DNA of 64,000 nt from Oscillospiraceae bacterium (GTDB lineage Bacteria > Bacillota_A > Clostridia > Oscillospirales > Oscillospiraceae), in NCBI GenBank assembly GCA_024690695.1, contig JAILOS010000013.1:17392-81391 (forward strand), in the 5' to 3' direction. Both the position numbers and the translations under genes were made by a program. Shown here in pieces: positions 25,043 through 32,366 of this stretch (positions within the stretch are counted from its first letter, which is position 1; each line of letters opens with the position of its first letter). The notes beneath the pieces are model-generated. The model worked only from the letters and a program-made list of their open reading frames with translations, ran no database searches and had not been told where the DNA came from.

Positions 25043-26875
25043 ATGAGAGACGGATTTGTCAAGGTCGCCGCGGCCTCGCCGGTCATCCGGGTCGCCGACT
25101 GCGACTATAACGCCGAGCGCGTGATCGAGACGATCAGGAAAGCCGACGCGCTGGGCGTGAAGGTGCTGGTCTTCCCGGAGCTGACACTCACCGGCGTGAG
25201 CTGCTATGATCTGATCGCCCACCGCGTGCTGCTCGAGGGTGCGAAGCGCGCGCTCGGCCGGGTCGTCAAGGCGACGAAGGACACCGACGTGCTGGCCTTT
25301 GTCGGTCTGCCCTGGGCGGATGGACCGAGCGTAAGCAGCGCGGCTGCCGCCGTGTACAGCGGCGAGCTGCTGGAAGTCCTCTCCGCTGACGACGACGCCG
25401 AAGACGGACCGGAGCTTTTCCGGCATCAGGCGCTCTCCGATCTGGCCGTCGCCGTGGAGATCGGCGCGGAAAAGGACCGCTGCGGCGCGGCGACGGAGAA
25501 CCTGGCCGACGCCGGGGCGGCGCTGATCTGCCAGATGGCCTCCTTCCCGGCGACGACCTCCTCCACGCAGGAGGCGGAGCTGAACGCCCGCTATGAGTCG
25601 AAAAAGCTCAAGGCCGGCCTCATCCTCGCGGCGCCCGGCTGCGGCGAGAGCACGACCGACAACGTGTTCACCGGCCTGTGCCTGATCGCGGAGAACGGGA
25701 AGATCCTCGCGCAGGACGAGCGGGCGGACGCCCTTGCCGTCAGCGAGATCGACGTGCAGTATCTGACGAACCTGCGCCGCGCGTCCTGCCGCTTTGCGCC
25801 GACGTTTGAAACGGCGGGAATCCCGTTCGGCGCCGACCTCGCCGACACCCCCGTCACGCGCCGTTACCCCAAGCATCCGCATCTGCCGGAGGATCCCGCG
25901 CAGCTCCCCGCCTACTGCGAGCGGATGCTGGAGATCCAGGTCGCGGGGCTGGTCAAACGCATGGAATTCGCCCGCCTCGACCACTGCGTCGTCGGCATTT
26001 CCGGCGGCGTGGACTCGACGCTTGCGGTGATGGTCTCCGCGATGGCGGTCAAAAAGATGGGCCTGCCCTCGACGAACGTGATCGCCTGCACGATGCCCTG
26101 CTTCGGCACCTCCAGCCGCACGAAATCCAACGCCATCGTCGTCGCCGAGCAGTGGGGCTGCGAGGTCCGCGTCATCGACATCGGAAAGAGCGTCTACCAG
26201 CACTTCGACGATATCGGCCACGCCCATGACGACTACTCCGTCGCCTTTGAGAACGCCCAGGCGCGCGAGCGCACGCAGGTGCTGATGGATATCGCCAACA
26301 AGGTCAACGGCCTCGACGTCGGCACCGAGGATCTCAGCGAGTATATCGACGGCTGGTGCACTTACAACGGCGACCACACCAGCATGTACGACGTGAACCT
26401 CGGCCTGACGAAGACGCAGGTGCGCGCCGCGGTGGCGCACATCGCCGAAAAGACTGACGACCGCGTGCTCAAGGCCGCGCTGTACGACGTGCTGGACTGC
26501 CCGGTCACGCCGGAGCTGCTGCCGATCCACGACGATATGATCGAGCAGAAGAGCGAGGACGCCGTCGGCTCCTACAGCCTGCAGGACTTCTTTACCTGGC
26601 AGATGCTGGTCTGCGGCTTCGGCCCGCGCAAGACCTTCCGGCTTGCAAAGCTCGCCTACGGCGACGAATTTACCGACGAGGAGCTGATTCGCTGGCTGCG
26701 GAGCTGGTGCAAACGCCTGTTCACCCAGCAGTTCAAGCGCAGCTGCCTGATGGACGGCCCCGCCGTGATGGACTTTTCGATCTCCCCGCGCACGGGCTTC
26801 CTGATGCCCTCGGACGGCGAATCGGCGCTCTTCCGGCGCGAGCTCGACGAGCTCGAAGCCGAAAGAAACGGCTGA
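25043..26875 (+). CDS. nadE: NAD+ synthase, glutamine-type, with degenerate glutaminase domain
   Basis: The 610-residue protein has an N-terminal nitrilase-fold domain (about 1-270) and a C-terminal NAD synthetase (about 300-610). The synthetase part is intact: GISGGVDSTLAVMVSAMA near 318, TMPCFGTSSRTKSNA, GTEDLSEYIDGWCTYNGDH near 429 and LGLTKTQVRAAV. In the N-terminal domain the Glu of FPELTLTG (E46) is kept, but the nucleophile region reads VEIGAEKDRC where the family has VEICEDLW, so Cys is Gly141, and the catalytic Lys segment (PK) is not found. It probably amidates deamido-NAD with free ammonia. The start at 25043 follows AAAGGAT. Confidence 0.9.
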   Translation: MRDGFVKVAAASPVIRVADCDYNAERVIETIRKADALGVKVLVFPELTLTGVSCYDLIAHRVLLEGAKRALGRVVKATKDTDVLAFVGLPWADGPSVSSAAAAVYSGELLEVLSADDDAEDGPELFRHQALSDLAVAVEIGAEKDRCGAATENLADAGAALICQMASFPATTSSTQEAELNARYESKKLKAGLILAAPGCGESTTDNVFTGLCLIAENGKILAQDERADALAVSEIDVQYLTNLRRASCRFAPTFETAGIPFGADLADTPVTRRYPKHPHLPEDPAQLPAYCERMLEIQVAGLVKRMEFARLDHCVVGISGGVDSTLAVMVSAMAVKKMGLPSTNVIACTMPCFGTSSRTKSNAIVVAEQWGCEVRVIDIGKSVYQHFDDIGHAHDDYSVAFENAQARERTQVLMDIANKVNGLDVGTEDLSEYIDGWCTYNGDHTSMYDVNLGLTKTQVRAAVAHIAEKTDDRVLKAALYDVLDCPVTPELLPIHDDMIEQKSEDAVGSYSLQDFFTWQMLVCGFGPRKTFRLAKLAYGDEFTDEELIRWLRSWCKRLFTQQFKRSCLMDGPAVMDFSISPRTGFLMPSDGESALFRRELDELEAERNG

Positions 26876-26884
26876 CAGAACGAC

Positions 26885-26924
26885 AAAAAATCCCCTTTCC
26901 GGCTGTGTCGGAAAGGGGATTTTT
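26885..26924. terminator. Bidirectional terminator between nadE and the membrane pseudoenzyme
   Basis: A 15-pair stem (AAAAATCCCCTTTCC with its complement, nine-base loop) has a T run on either strand and serves the two convergent genes. Confidence 0.85.
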
Positions 26925-26971
26925 GCCGTTTTCGGCGTTTATACAAAAAGCGTTTTTCTCAGAGGTTCGTC

Positions 26972-29734
26972 TTATTGCAGATTCAGCAGCGTCCCGATCA
27001 GGAGCACGGGCAGCGACCAGAGCAGCATGAAGACGAACAGGAAGCCGAGCCCCGCGCCGCCGAGCATGAGCATGCGCAGGAAGGACACGAACATGCCCAG
27101 CACCGCGCCCAGCAGCGTGAGATAGAGGTTCGTGCGCACGGCCACGTACATGCTGCGCCCGGTGTCGGCCATGTGCGTCAGCGGGCCGAGACCGTCGCGG
27201 CAGACGACCGCGGAGACCTTGCTTCCCTCGCCGGGGGCCGCGCTCGAAATCGCAAAGCGCTCGACGTAAGGCGGGAAGTCGTAGCCGTCGGTGGCGACGT
27301 CGAAGCAGTCGTGCAGCATCGACGGGGTGACGTTGAAATCGCGGATCGCGAAGATCGGGTGGCGGTTGGAGCGGATCAGGTTCACCAGCGCCTTGCGCAC
27401 CTGCGGATCGGCGCTGTATTTCATGTTGAAGATGCCGTAGAGCACGCCGTCCACCGCGAGCAGGATGCTTGTGCGGGTGACGAGCCGGAACGGGATGCGC
27501 ACGTTCATCAGCTGCATCAGCTCGCTGCTGCCGCACAGCACGACGCTGGAGTCGATCACGCCCATCATGCCGCCGCCGGGCAGATACTCGAAGTTCTCGA
27601 TCGAGCGCATCGGACAGTTGTTTTTCTCCATCAGCTCGCCGAAGCAGGCGGAGACGCTGCTGCCGCAGGCGGTGAGCATGCTGCCGGCGTAGGAGATGAC
27701 CTTTTCCGGCTGGATATCCGCGAAGATGCGGATCTGGTCGATCTCCACGGTGCCCTCGGGAAAGAGATCGCGGTCGGTGACGATGAGGTTGCGGCTGCGG
27801 CCGATATCGCACAGGCCGGACCAGCCCGCGATCGCCGCGCCGCTCGGGAAAATGCGGAAGGAGCCGGTGAAGAAGGGGAGGGAGAAGCACAGCAGCGCCG
27901 CAAACGGGACGGCGGGGCACAGCAGCGCGGAGAAGATGTAGAAGAAGTCCTTGATATTGCCGGTGACGGCCGCCGTCACGAGCGTGAGCAGCAGCGCGAG
28001 GATCAGGATCGGCCAGCCGAGCTTCTGGAAGGTGATCTCGTCGGGAGGCGCTTCCTCGGCGCGGCGGACGAAGCCCGTGTGCGGGCGGACGGATTTCAGC
28101 AGCGTCGTGCCGCGGCCCTTCAGACTGGTCTCGCCGGTCACGGTGTAGGCGCGCCGCGCGATCGCCGGCACGCGCAGCGCCTTGCGCAGACCGCGCGAGC
28201 TCGTCAGCGACGAGAGCAGTACGCCCGTCAGCGAGAGCGACGAGAGCAGGCACAGCGGCAGATGCGGGGAGGCAAACTCGGTCAGACCGACGAGCAGCGC
28301 GTCGGCCCCGGTGAGCAGGCAGGCGAGCACCGCCAGCGAATCCGCGCCGAAGCGGCGGCGGAAAGCGTTCAGCACGCCGCCGGTCAGCACGTCGAGGCTC
28401 AGCAGCATGACCGCCCCCTGCAGCGCGAAGCAAAACAGGCTGGCCACGCGGATGTTGCCGAGCTGACCCGGCGTCGGCAGCCCGAGGGAGACCCAGGCGA
28501 GCACGAGCAGCAGGACGCCGCAGATGCGCAGCCGCAGCCGCAGCGAGCGCACGCCCAGCCCGTAGTAGCGCGAGGCCTCGGCGGGTGCGGCCTCCGGGCC
28601 GAGCTCTTCTTCGTCCTCCTCCACGGTCAGCACGCTGGCGGCGCCCCGGCGCATGCCGTAGAGGATCGTGGTGAAGATCGAGGCGAGATATTCCTTGAAC
28701 GAGGGGAAGCCCTCTTCCTTCAGCGGGATGCTCCCGTCGCCGTTCTCGGTCGGCGGGGTGGCCTCCAGCTCGCTCCGGTCGGCGTAGACCGCGGGGGAGG
28801 CGCTGGTGTCGGGGAAGGCGGAGGCGTATTCGCGGTGCGCCGCGGCGGTGCGGCTCCAGCTCGGCGTGAAGCGGGGCTTCTCGGCGGGAGCTTCTTCGCG
28901 CGCCGCCGGCGCTTCCTCGGCGGGAGCTTCTTCGCGCGCCGCCGGCGCTTCCTCGACGGGAGCTTCTTCGCGCGCCGCGGCGGCTTCGGCTTTCACTGCC
29001 GCAGGCGTCTCCTCCTCCGGCTCTGCTGCGGGCTCCTCCAGCGTCGGGATCCCGAGCAGGGAGGCCTCGGCAGGCCGTCTCTGCCGCGGCGCCGCGGCGG
29101 GCTCCGCTGCCTCCGGCGCTTTGGCCGGAGCGGGCGCCGTCAGCGGCTTCGGAGCTTCCGGCTCGTCTGCCGCGGCGGCCTCGGAAGCCTCCTCGCCGGG
29201 GAGCACCAGCTCCTTCGGCTGCGGGATGGCCTCGCGGCGCTTTTCCTCGCGGGCCGCCTCCTCGCGCCGGGCGCTCTCCGCGCGGCGGCGTTCGTGGGCG
29301 TCGACCATGCGGCGGAAAAGGCCGGGCCTGCGCTCGGCGCTCTCCTCCTCCTCGTCAACGCGCACGTTGCTCGGGATAAAGCCCTCGGCGCGCGGCGGCG
29401 TGTACGATTCGTCGGCGCAGTTGTCGATCTCCCTGCCGCCGTAGCGGATGGCGCCGCGCCGGCGCTCGCGGTCCTCGCCCATCAGAAAGCGGGGATCGAC
29501 CTCGTCCTCCGGCTCGTCCTTCACGCGCTCGCCCCGCACGTATGAGGCGAGATAGGCGCGCACCTCCGCCTCGCTCGGCAGCGAGCTGCGCCGCCGCGGC
29601 GCGGGCGGCTCCTCCGGCGGGGAAAACTGGAAATCATCCGCCCTGCGGGAGGGAGAGCCGCGGTATTCATTCAGGATATCGTCAAGGGAATAATCGGCGC
29701 TTGCGCGTCCCGGTTCCATGCGATCCATCTTCAT
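26972..29734 (-). CDS. P-type-ATPase-like membrane pseudoenzyme with long disordered N-terminus
   Basis: The 920-residue protein has a charged, low-complexity first third (about 1-330, including a 12-residue Glu/Ala/Pro repeat) and then a P1-type ATPase layout without its catalytic residues. Membrane segments lie near 402-420, 432-455, 470-490 and 497-517. A short region with TGET (533) follows, then two helices with CPAVP at 606 where copper ATPases have CPC. Where DKTGT should be, it reads TDRDLFPEGTVEI (D654), and TGDN is replaced by RDFN (798). Nucleotide-domain-like FEYLPGGGMMGVIDSSVVLC and LLAVDGVLYGIFNMKYSADP are still visible. Two final helices close the chain. It is probably a non-pumping, regulatory or structural membrane protein. 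The adjacent rlmB gene ends 34 bases upstream. Confidence 0.75.
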   Translation of the reverse strand: MKMDRMEPGRASADYSLDDILNEYRGSPSRRADDFQFSPPEEPPAPRRRSSLPSEAEVRAYLASYVRGERVKDEPEDEVDPRFLMGEDRERRRGAIRYGGREIDNCADESYTPPRAEGFIPSNVRVDEEEESAERRPGLFRRMVDAHERRRAESARREEAAREEKRREAIPQPKELVLPGEEASEAAAADEPEAPKPLTAPAPAKAPEAAEPAAAPRQRRPAEASLLGIPTLEEPAAEPEEETPAAVKAEAAAAREEAPVEEAPAAREEAPAEEAPAAREEAPAEKPRFTPSWSRTAAAHREYASAFPDTSASPAVYADRSELEATPPTENGDGSIPLKEEGFPSFKEYLASIFTTILYGMRRGAASVLTVEEDEEELGPEAAPAEASRYYGLGVRSLRLRLRICGVLLLVLAWVSLGLPTPGQLGNIRVASLFCFALQGAVMLLSLDVLTGGVLNAFRRRFGADSLAVLACLLTGADALLVGLTEFASPHLPLCLLSSLSLTGVLLSSLTSSRGLRKALRVPAIARRAYTVTGETSLKGRGTTLLKSVRPHTGFVRRAEEAPPDEITFQKLGWPILILALLLTLVTAAVTGNIKDFFYIFSALLCPAVPFAALLCFSLPFFTGSFRIFPSGAAIAGWSGLCDIGRSRNLIVTDRDLFPEGTVEIDQIRIFADIQPEKVISYAGSMLTACGSSVSACFGELMEKNNCPMRSIENFEYLPGGGMMGVIDSSVVLCGSSELMQLMNVRIPFRLVTRTSILLAVDGVLYGIFNMKYSADPQVRKALVNLIRSNRHPIFAIRDFNVTPSMLHDCFDVATDGYDFPPYVERFAISSAAPGEGSKVSAVVCRDGLGPLTHMADTGRSMYVAVRTNLYLTLLGAVLGMFVSFLRMLMLGGAGLGFLFVFMLLWSLPVLLIGTLLNLQ
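28884..28991. repeat. 36-base tandem repeat, three units, in the disordered region
   Basis: Units start at 28884, 28920 and 28956 with few mismatches, encoding a 12-residue Glu-Glu-Ala-Pro-Ala-Ala-Arg type repeat on the minus strand. The copy number may vary between strains. Confidence 0.8.
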
Positions 29735-29768
29735 CCGACCCTTGTCTGTCTGTTTTATGTCTGTCCGT

Positions 29769-30521
29769 TCAGCTTCTCTGTCTCAGAACCTCGTACATCA
29801 CGATCGCGGCGGCGGCCGAGGCGTTGAGCGAGCCGATCCGCCCCTTCATCGGAAGGCTGACGATGAAATCGCAGCTCTCCCGCACGAGTCTCCCCATGCC
29901 GTCGCCCTCGGAGCCGATCACCAGCGCGAGCGGGCCGGAAAAATCGGTGTGCCAGAGGTCCTTCGGCCCGTCGGCGGCGGTGCCGTAGATCCACAGGCCG
30001 CGCTTTTTGAGCTCCTGCAGCGCGGCGGGGATGTTCGCCACGCGCGAGACGGCCATGTGCTCGGCGGCGCCGGCGCTGGCCTTGTCCACGATCGCGGTCA
30101 GCCCCGCGCTGCGGCGCTTCGGAATGATCAGCCCGTGAGCCCCGGCGCACTCGGCGCTGCGGAGGATCGCGCCCAGATTGTGCGGGTCGCTGATCTCGTC
30201 GCAGACGATGAGGAAGGGGTCCTCTCCGCGCTCGGCGGCGACGGCGAAGAGCTCGTCGATGCTGCAGGTATCCCGCACCGCGCACAGCGCGATCACGCCC
30301 TGGTGCGCGTGCGTTTTGCTCATGAAGTCCAGCTTGCGGCGGTCGCACTCGACGACCACGACGCCGAGCTCGCGCGCCCGGGACGCGATATGCCCCAGGG
30401 TCTTGTCCACTTCGCCCTTGCTGATATAGATCTTATCGATCGAGCGGCCGGCCCGCAGCGCCTCAATGACGGCGTTGCGTCCTTCGATCAGCTCGTTTTC
30501 TATGACGTCTTCTTTTTCCAT
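29769..30521 (-). CDS. rlmB: 23S rRNA (guanosine-2'-O)-methyltransferase, RlmB/TrmH family
   Basis: ATG 30521 (MEKEDVIENELIEGRNAVIE) is chosen because GGAG lies nine bases upstream; an in-frame TTG five codons earlier would put that site inside the gene. The 250-residue SPOUT enzyme has the substrate-binding domain (about 10-85) and the knotted domain with motif 1 CDEISDPHNLGAILRSAE near 105, motif 2 LALVIGSEGDGMGRLV near 200 and motif 3 LPMKGRIGSLNASAAAAIVM near 223. It methylates a ribose in 23S rRNA or a tRNA, and exact site specificity cannot be read from sequence. Confidence 0.9.
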   Translation of the reverse strand: MEKEDVIENELIEGRNAVIEALRAGRSIDKIYISKGEVDKTLGHIASRARELGVVVVECDRRKLDFMSKTHAHQGVIALCAVRDTCSIDELFAVAAERGEDPFLIVCDEISDPHNLGAILRSAECAGAHGLIIPKRRSAGLTAIVDKASAGAAEHMAVSRVANIPAALQELKKRGLWIYGTAADGPKDLWHTDFSGPLALVIGSEGDGMGRLVRESCDFIVSLPMKGRIGSLNASAAAAIVMYEVLRQRS

Positions 30522-30638
30522 GGCATATAACTCCAAGATATATGGTTACAAAATGTATCATACCACAAGCTCTGGTGAAAGGAAAGCCCAAGTTTGCTGT
30601 TTTACAAAATTTTCATAGACTTTGCGGAGCAAAAAGGG

Positions 30639-30644
30639 TATAGT
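30639..30644 (+). promoter_or_regulatory. -10 box of the rhomboid-like gene
   Basis: TATAGT lies 32 bases upstream of the TTG start, with a weak -35 (TAGACT) 17 bases before it. Confidence 0.4.
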
Positions 30645-30675
30645 ACCGATAGACCTATCGGAAGGAGGAACGGCC

Positions 30676-31515
30676 TTGAAAGACCCGAGAACCGCCATCG
30701 AACGTTTTTGTTATAAGCATCCCCGCTTCGGGATCCCGAATCTGATGCGGTATATCGCGCTCGGGAATGTGGCTGTCTGGGTGCTTGGCCTTGTGCACAG
30801 GGACATCCTCAGCTATGTGGCGCTGGATCCGGCGCTCGTGCTGCGGGGGCAGATCTGGCGGCTGTTCACGTTCCTGTTCATCCCCTACGACATGAGCTTC
30901 CTGGGGCTGATCACCGTCTACCTTTATTACTGGATCGGCTCGACGCTGGAACAGCATTGGGGGACCGGGCAGTTCACGATCTACTTCTTCTCCGGCGCGC
31001 TGCTGACGGTCGTGGGCGGCTTTCTGATGCTGCTGATCCCGGGCGCGGCCGACATGCTGGCGCTGACGCCGACCTACGTGTATATGGCGATGTTCTTCGC
31101 CTTCGCCATGCTGTTCCCGGACGTGGAGCTTCTGCTGTTTTTCATCATCCCGGTCAAGATCAAATATCTGGCCTGGCTGGATGCCGCGCTGTTCGTGCTG
31201 GCCTTTATCACAACGCCCTTCCCGCTCAACCTGCTCCCGGTGCTCGCGCTGCTGAACTTTGCCGTCTTCTTCGGCGGAGATATCCTGCGCGGCGCGCGCA
31301 GCCGGCGCACGACGAAGAGCGCGGTCAACTTCCGGCGCGAGTCGCAGCGCATCCGCCGCGAGCAGGCACAGCAGCTGTACCGTCACAAGTGCGCGGTCTG
31401 CGGCCGCACGGATACGGACTATCCGGAGCTGGAATTCCGCTACTGCTCGCGCTGCCAGGGCTATCACTGCTTCTGCCAGGATCACATTGACAACCACGTG
31501 CATTTCACGGAGTGA
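30676..31515 (+). CDS. Rhomboid-fold membrane protein lacking the catalytic serine, with C-terminal zinc finger
   Basis: TTG 30676 is selected because AGGAGG lies seven bases upstream. The 279-residue product has six membrane segments. Rhomboid-family landmarks are visible: the loop motif RGQIWRLFTFLFIP near 51, LYYWIGSTLEQHWG near 79, and the post-catalytic helix LFPDVELLLFFIIPVKIKYL near 142. Where active rhomboids have GxSG the sequence reads LTPTYVYM, so the serine is missing and proteolysis is not expected. The C-terminal 50 residues hold a Cys/His cluster (CAVCGRTD, YCSRCQGYHCFCQDHIDNH), probably zinc-binding. The gene stands alone. Confidence 0.78.
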   Translation: MKDPRTAIERFCYKHPRFGIPNLMRYIALGNVAVWVLGLVHRDILSYVALDPALVLRGQIWRLFTFLFIPYDMSFLGLITVYLYYWIGSTLEQHWGTGQFTIYFFSGALLTVVGGFLMLLIPGAADMLALTPTYVYMAMFFAFAMLFPDVELLLFFIIPVKIKYLAWLDAALFVLAFITTPFPLNLLPVLALLNFAVFFGGDILRGARSRRTTKSAVNFRRESQRIRREQAQQLYRHKCAVCGRTDTDYPELEFRYCSRCQGYHCFCQDHIDNHVHFTE

Positions 31516-31519
31516 GCGA

Positions 31520-31550
31520 GCGGGCGCGGGCTGAAAAAGCCCGCGCCCGC
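31520..31550 (+). terminator. GC-rich hairpin after the rhomboid-like gene
   Basis: A 13-pair GC stem with a GAAA-type loop starts five bases after the stop codon. There is no T run, so termination is uncertain. Confidence 0.5.
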
Positions 31551-31698
31551 CTTGCCGCCGCGGCCGCAAAAAAACCGCAAAAAGGGAAAAATAATGCTTG
31601 CATTTGCCGGACGCTTGTGCTAATATAATCGGGCAAACGCGAAGAGCGTTTTTCACATACCGAGTCGGGCGCCCGTGCGGCCCCGATAAGGAGTATAT

Positions 31699-31774
31699 CC
31701 GGGTGTAGCGCAGTTGGTAGCGCGCTTGAATGGGGTTCAAGAGGCCGGGCGTTCAAATCGCCCCACTCGGACCA
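31699..31774 (+). tRNA. tRNA-Pro (anticodon GGG)
   Basis: The acceptor arms CCGGGTG and CACTCGG pair with one G-U. The D arm is GCGC-AGTTGGTA-GCGC, the anticodon stem CTTGA/TCAAG encloses loop ATGGGGT (anticodon GGG), and the T arm is GGGCG-TTCAAAT-CGCCC. The CCA end is encoded. The upstream leader has a TTGCAT-N17-TAATAT promoter-like pair. Confidence 0.94.
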
Positions 31775-31776
31775 GG

Positions 31777-31812
31777 AAAAGGCTTGATTTCGAAAGGAAT
31801 CAAGCCTTTTTC
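31777..31812 (+). terminator. Terminator of tRNA-Pro
   Basis: A perfect 15-pair stem (AAAAGGCTTGATTTC with its complement) ends in TTTTT directly after the tRNA. Confidence 0.85.
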
Positions 31813-31960
31813 GTCAGTTTTTAAGCGAAAATGTCGGGCGACGTTTCCGCTGGTGCGGAACAGAAGCGTCTCTGCCGATCGCGTCGATCTCAAGCCGGCT
31901 TCCTGCCACGCCGTCGGCGCCGTCAAGGAGATCGACGGCGGGGCGGCACCTTTTTTGCCG

Positions 31961-31989
31961 TTGACAAATACCCCGCGGGGGTATATAAT
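31961..31989 (+). promoter_or_regulatory. Consensus promoter of csoR-copA with operator inside the spacer
   Basis: TTGACA (31961-31966) and TATAAT (31984-31989) are both perfect consensus boxes, exactly 17 bases apart. The spacer is itself the palindrome described in the next entry. Confidence 0.9.
31968..31984. promoter_or_regulatory. CsoR-type operator 1
   Basis: ATACCCC-GC-GGGGGTAT is an inverted repeat of the G-tract type bound by CsoR-family repressors. It fills the promoter spacer, so bound repressor would exclude RNA polymerase until copper releases it. Confidence 0.85.
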
Positions 31990-32005
31990 GCGATCGACAG
32001 TAAAA

Positions 32006-32022
32006 ATACCCCCAGGGGGTTT
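32006..32022. promoter_or_regulatory. CsoR-type operator 2
   Basis: ATACCCCCAGGGGGTTT is a second, slightly less perfect G-tract inverted repeat 38 bases downstream of the first, between the transcription start and the csoR ribosome binding site. Confidence 0.75.
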
Positions 32023-32035
32023 AGGAGGCCCGAAA

Positions 32036-32347
32036 ATGGATCACATGGAAACGGCGGTTTGCCATTCCGCCCGGAAAAAGATCCGCGACGACAGGGAACG
32101 TCACGATCTGATGAATCGCCTGAAGCGGATCGAGGGACAGGTGCGCGGCCTGCAGCGGATGCTGGAGGAAGACGCCTACTGCCCGGATATCCTGACGCAG
32201 GCGTCCGCGGCGAGCTCTGCGATCAACAGCTTCTGCCGGGTCCTTCTGACCAGCCATCTCCGGAGCTGCGTTGCCGAAGACCTCCGGGCCGGCCGCGACG
32301 AGACGGTGGACGAGCTGGCGGAAACGCTGCAGAAGCTGATGAAGTAA
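32036..32347 (+). CDS. csoR: Copper-sensing transcriptional repressor, CsoR family
   Basis: ATG 32036 is chosen because AGGAGG lies seven bases upstream; the frame is open much further but that part contains the tRNA, promoter and operators. The 103-residue protein is a full-length CsoR: LMNRLKRIEGQVRGLQRML near 26, then the copper-ligand pattern Cys (YCPDILTQASAASSAIN near 48), His and Cys (LLTSHLRSCVAEDL near 70). Copper binding to Cys-His-Cys releases the tetramer from DNA. The operator sites in its own promoter indicate autoregulation. It lies 19 bases before copA in one transcript. Confidence 0.93.
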   Translation: MDHMETAVCHSARKKIRDDRERHDLMNRLKRIEGQVRGLQRMLEEDAYCPDILTQASAASSAINSFCRVLLTSHLRSCVAEDLRAGRDETVDELAETLQKLMK

Positions 32348-32366
32348 CCGCGGGGGGAGAACGGAA

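Noticed and set aside
26882..26971. Small gene between nadE and the pseudoenzyme
   Set aside because: The space is filled by the bidirectional terminator.
28884..28991. CRISPR-like array
   Set aside because: The 36-base units are directly adjacent without spacers and lie in a coding frame giving a 12-residue protein repeat.
26975..29545. 856-codon plus-strand open frame, rich in Arg, Gln and His
   Set aside because: It is the shadow of the P-type-ATPase-like gene. No domain or start signal was seen.
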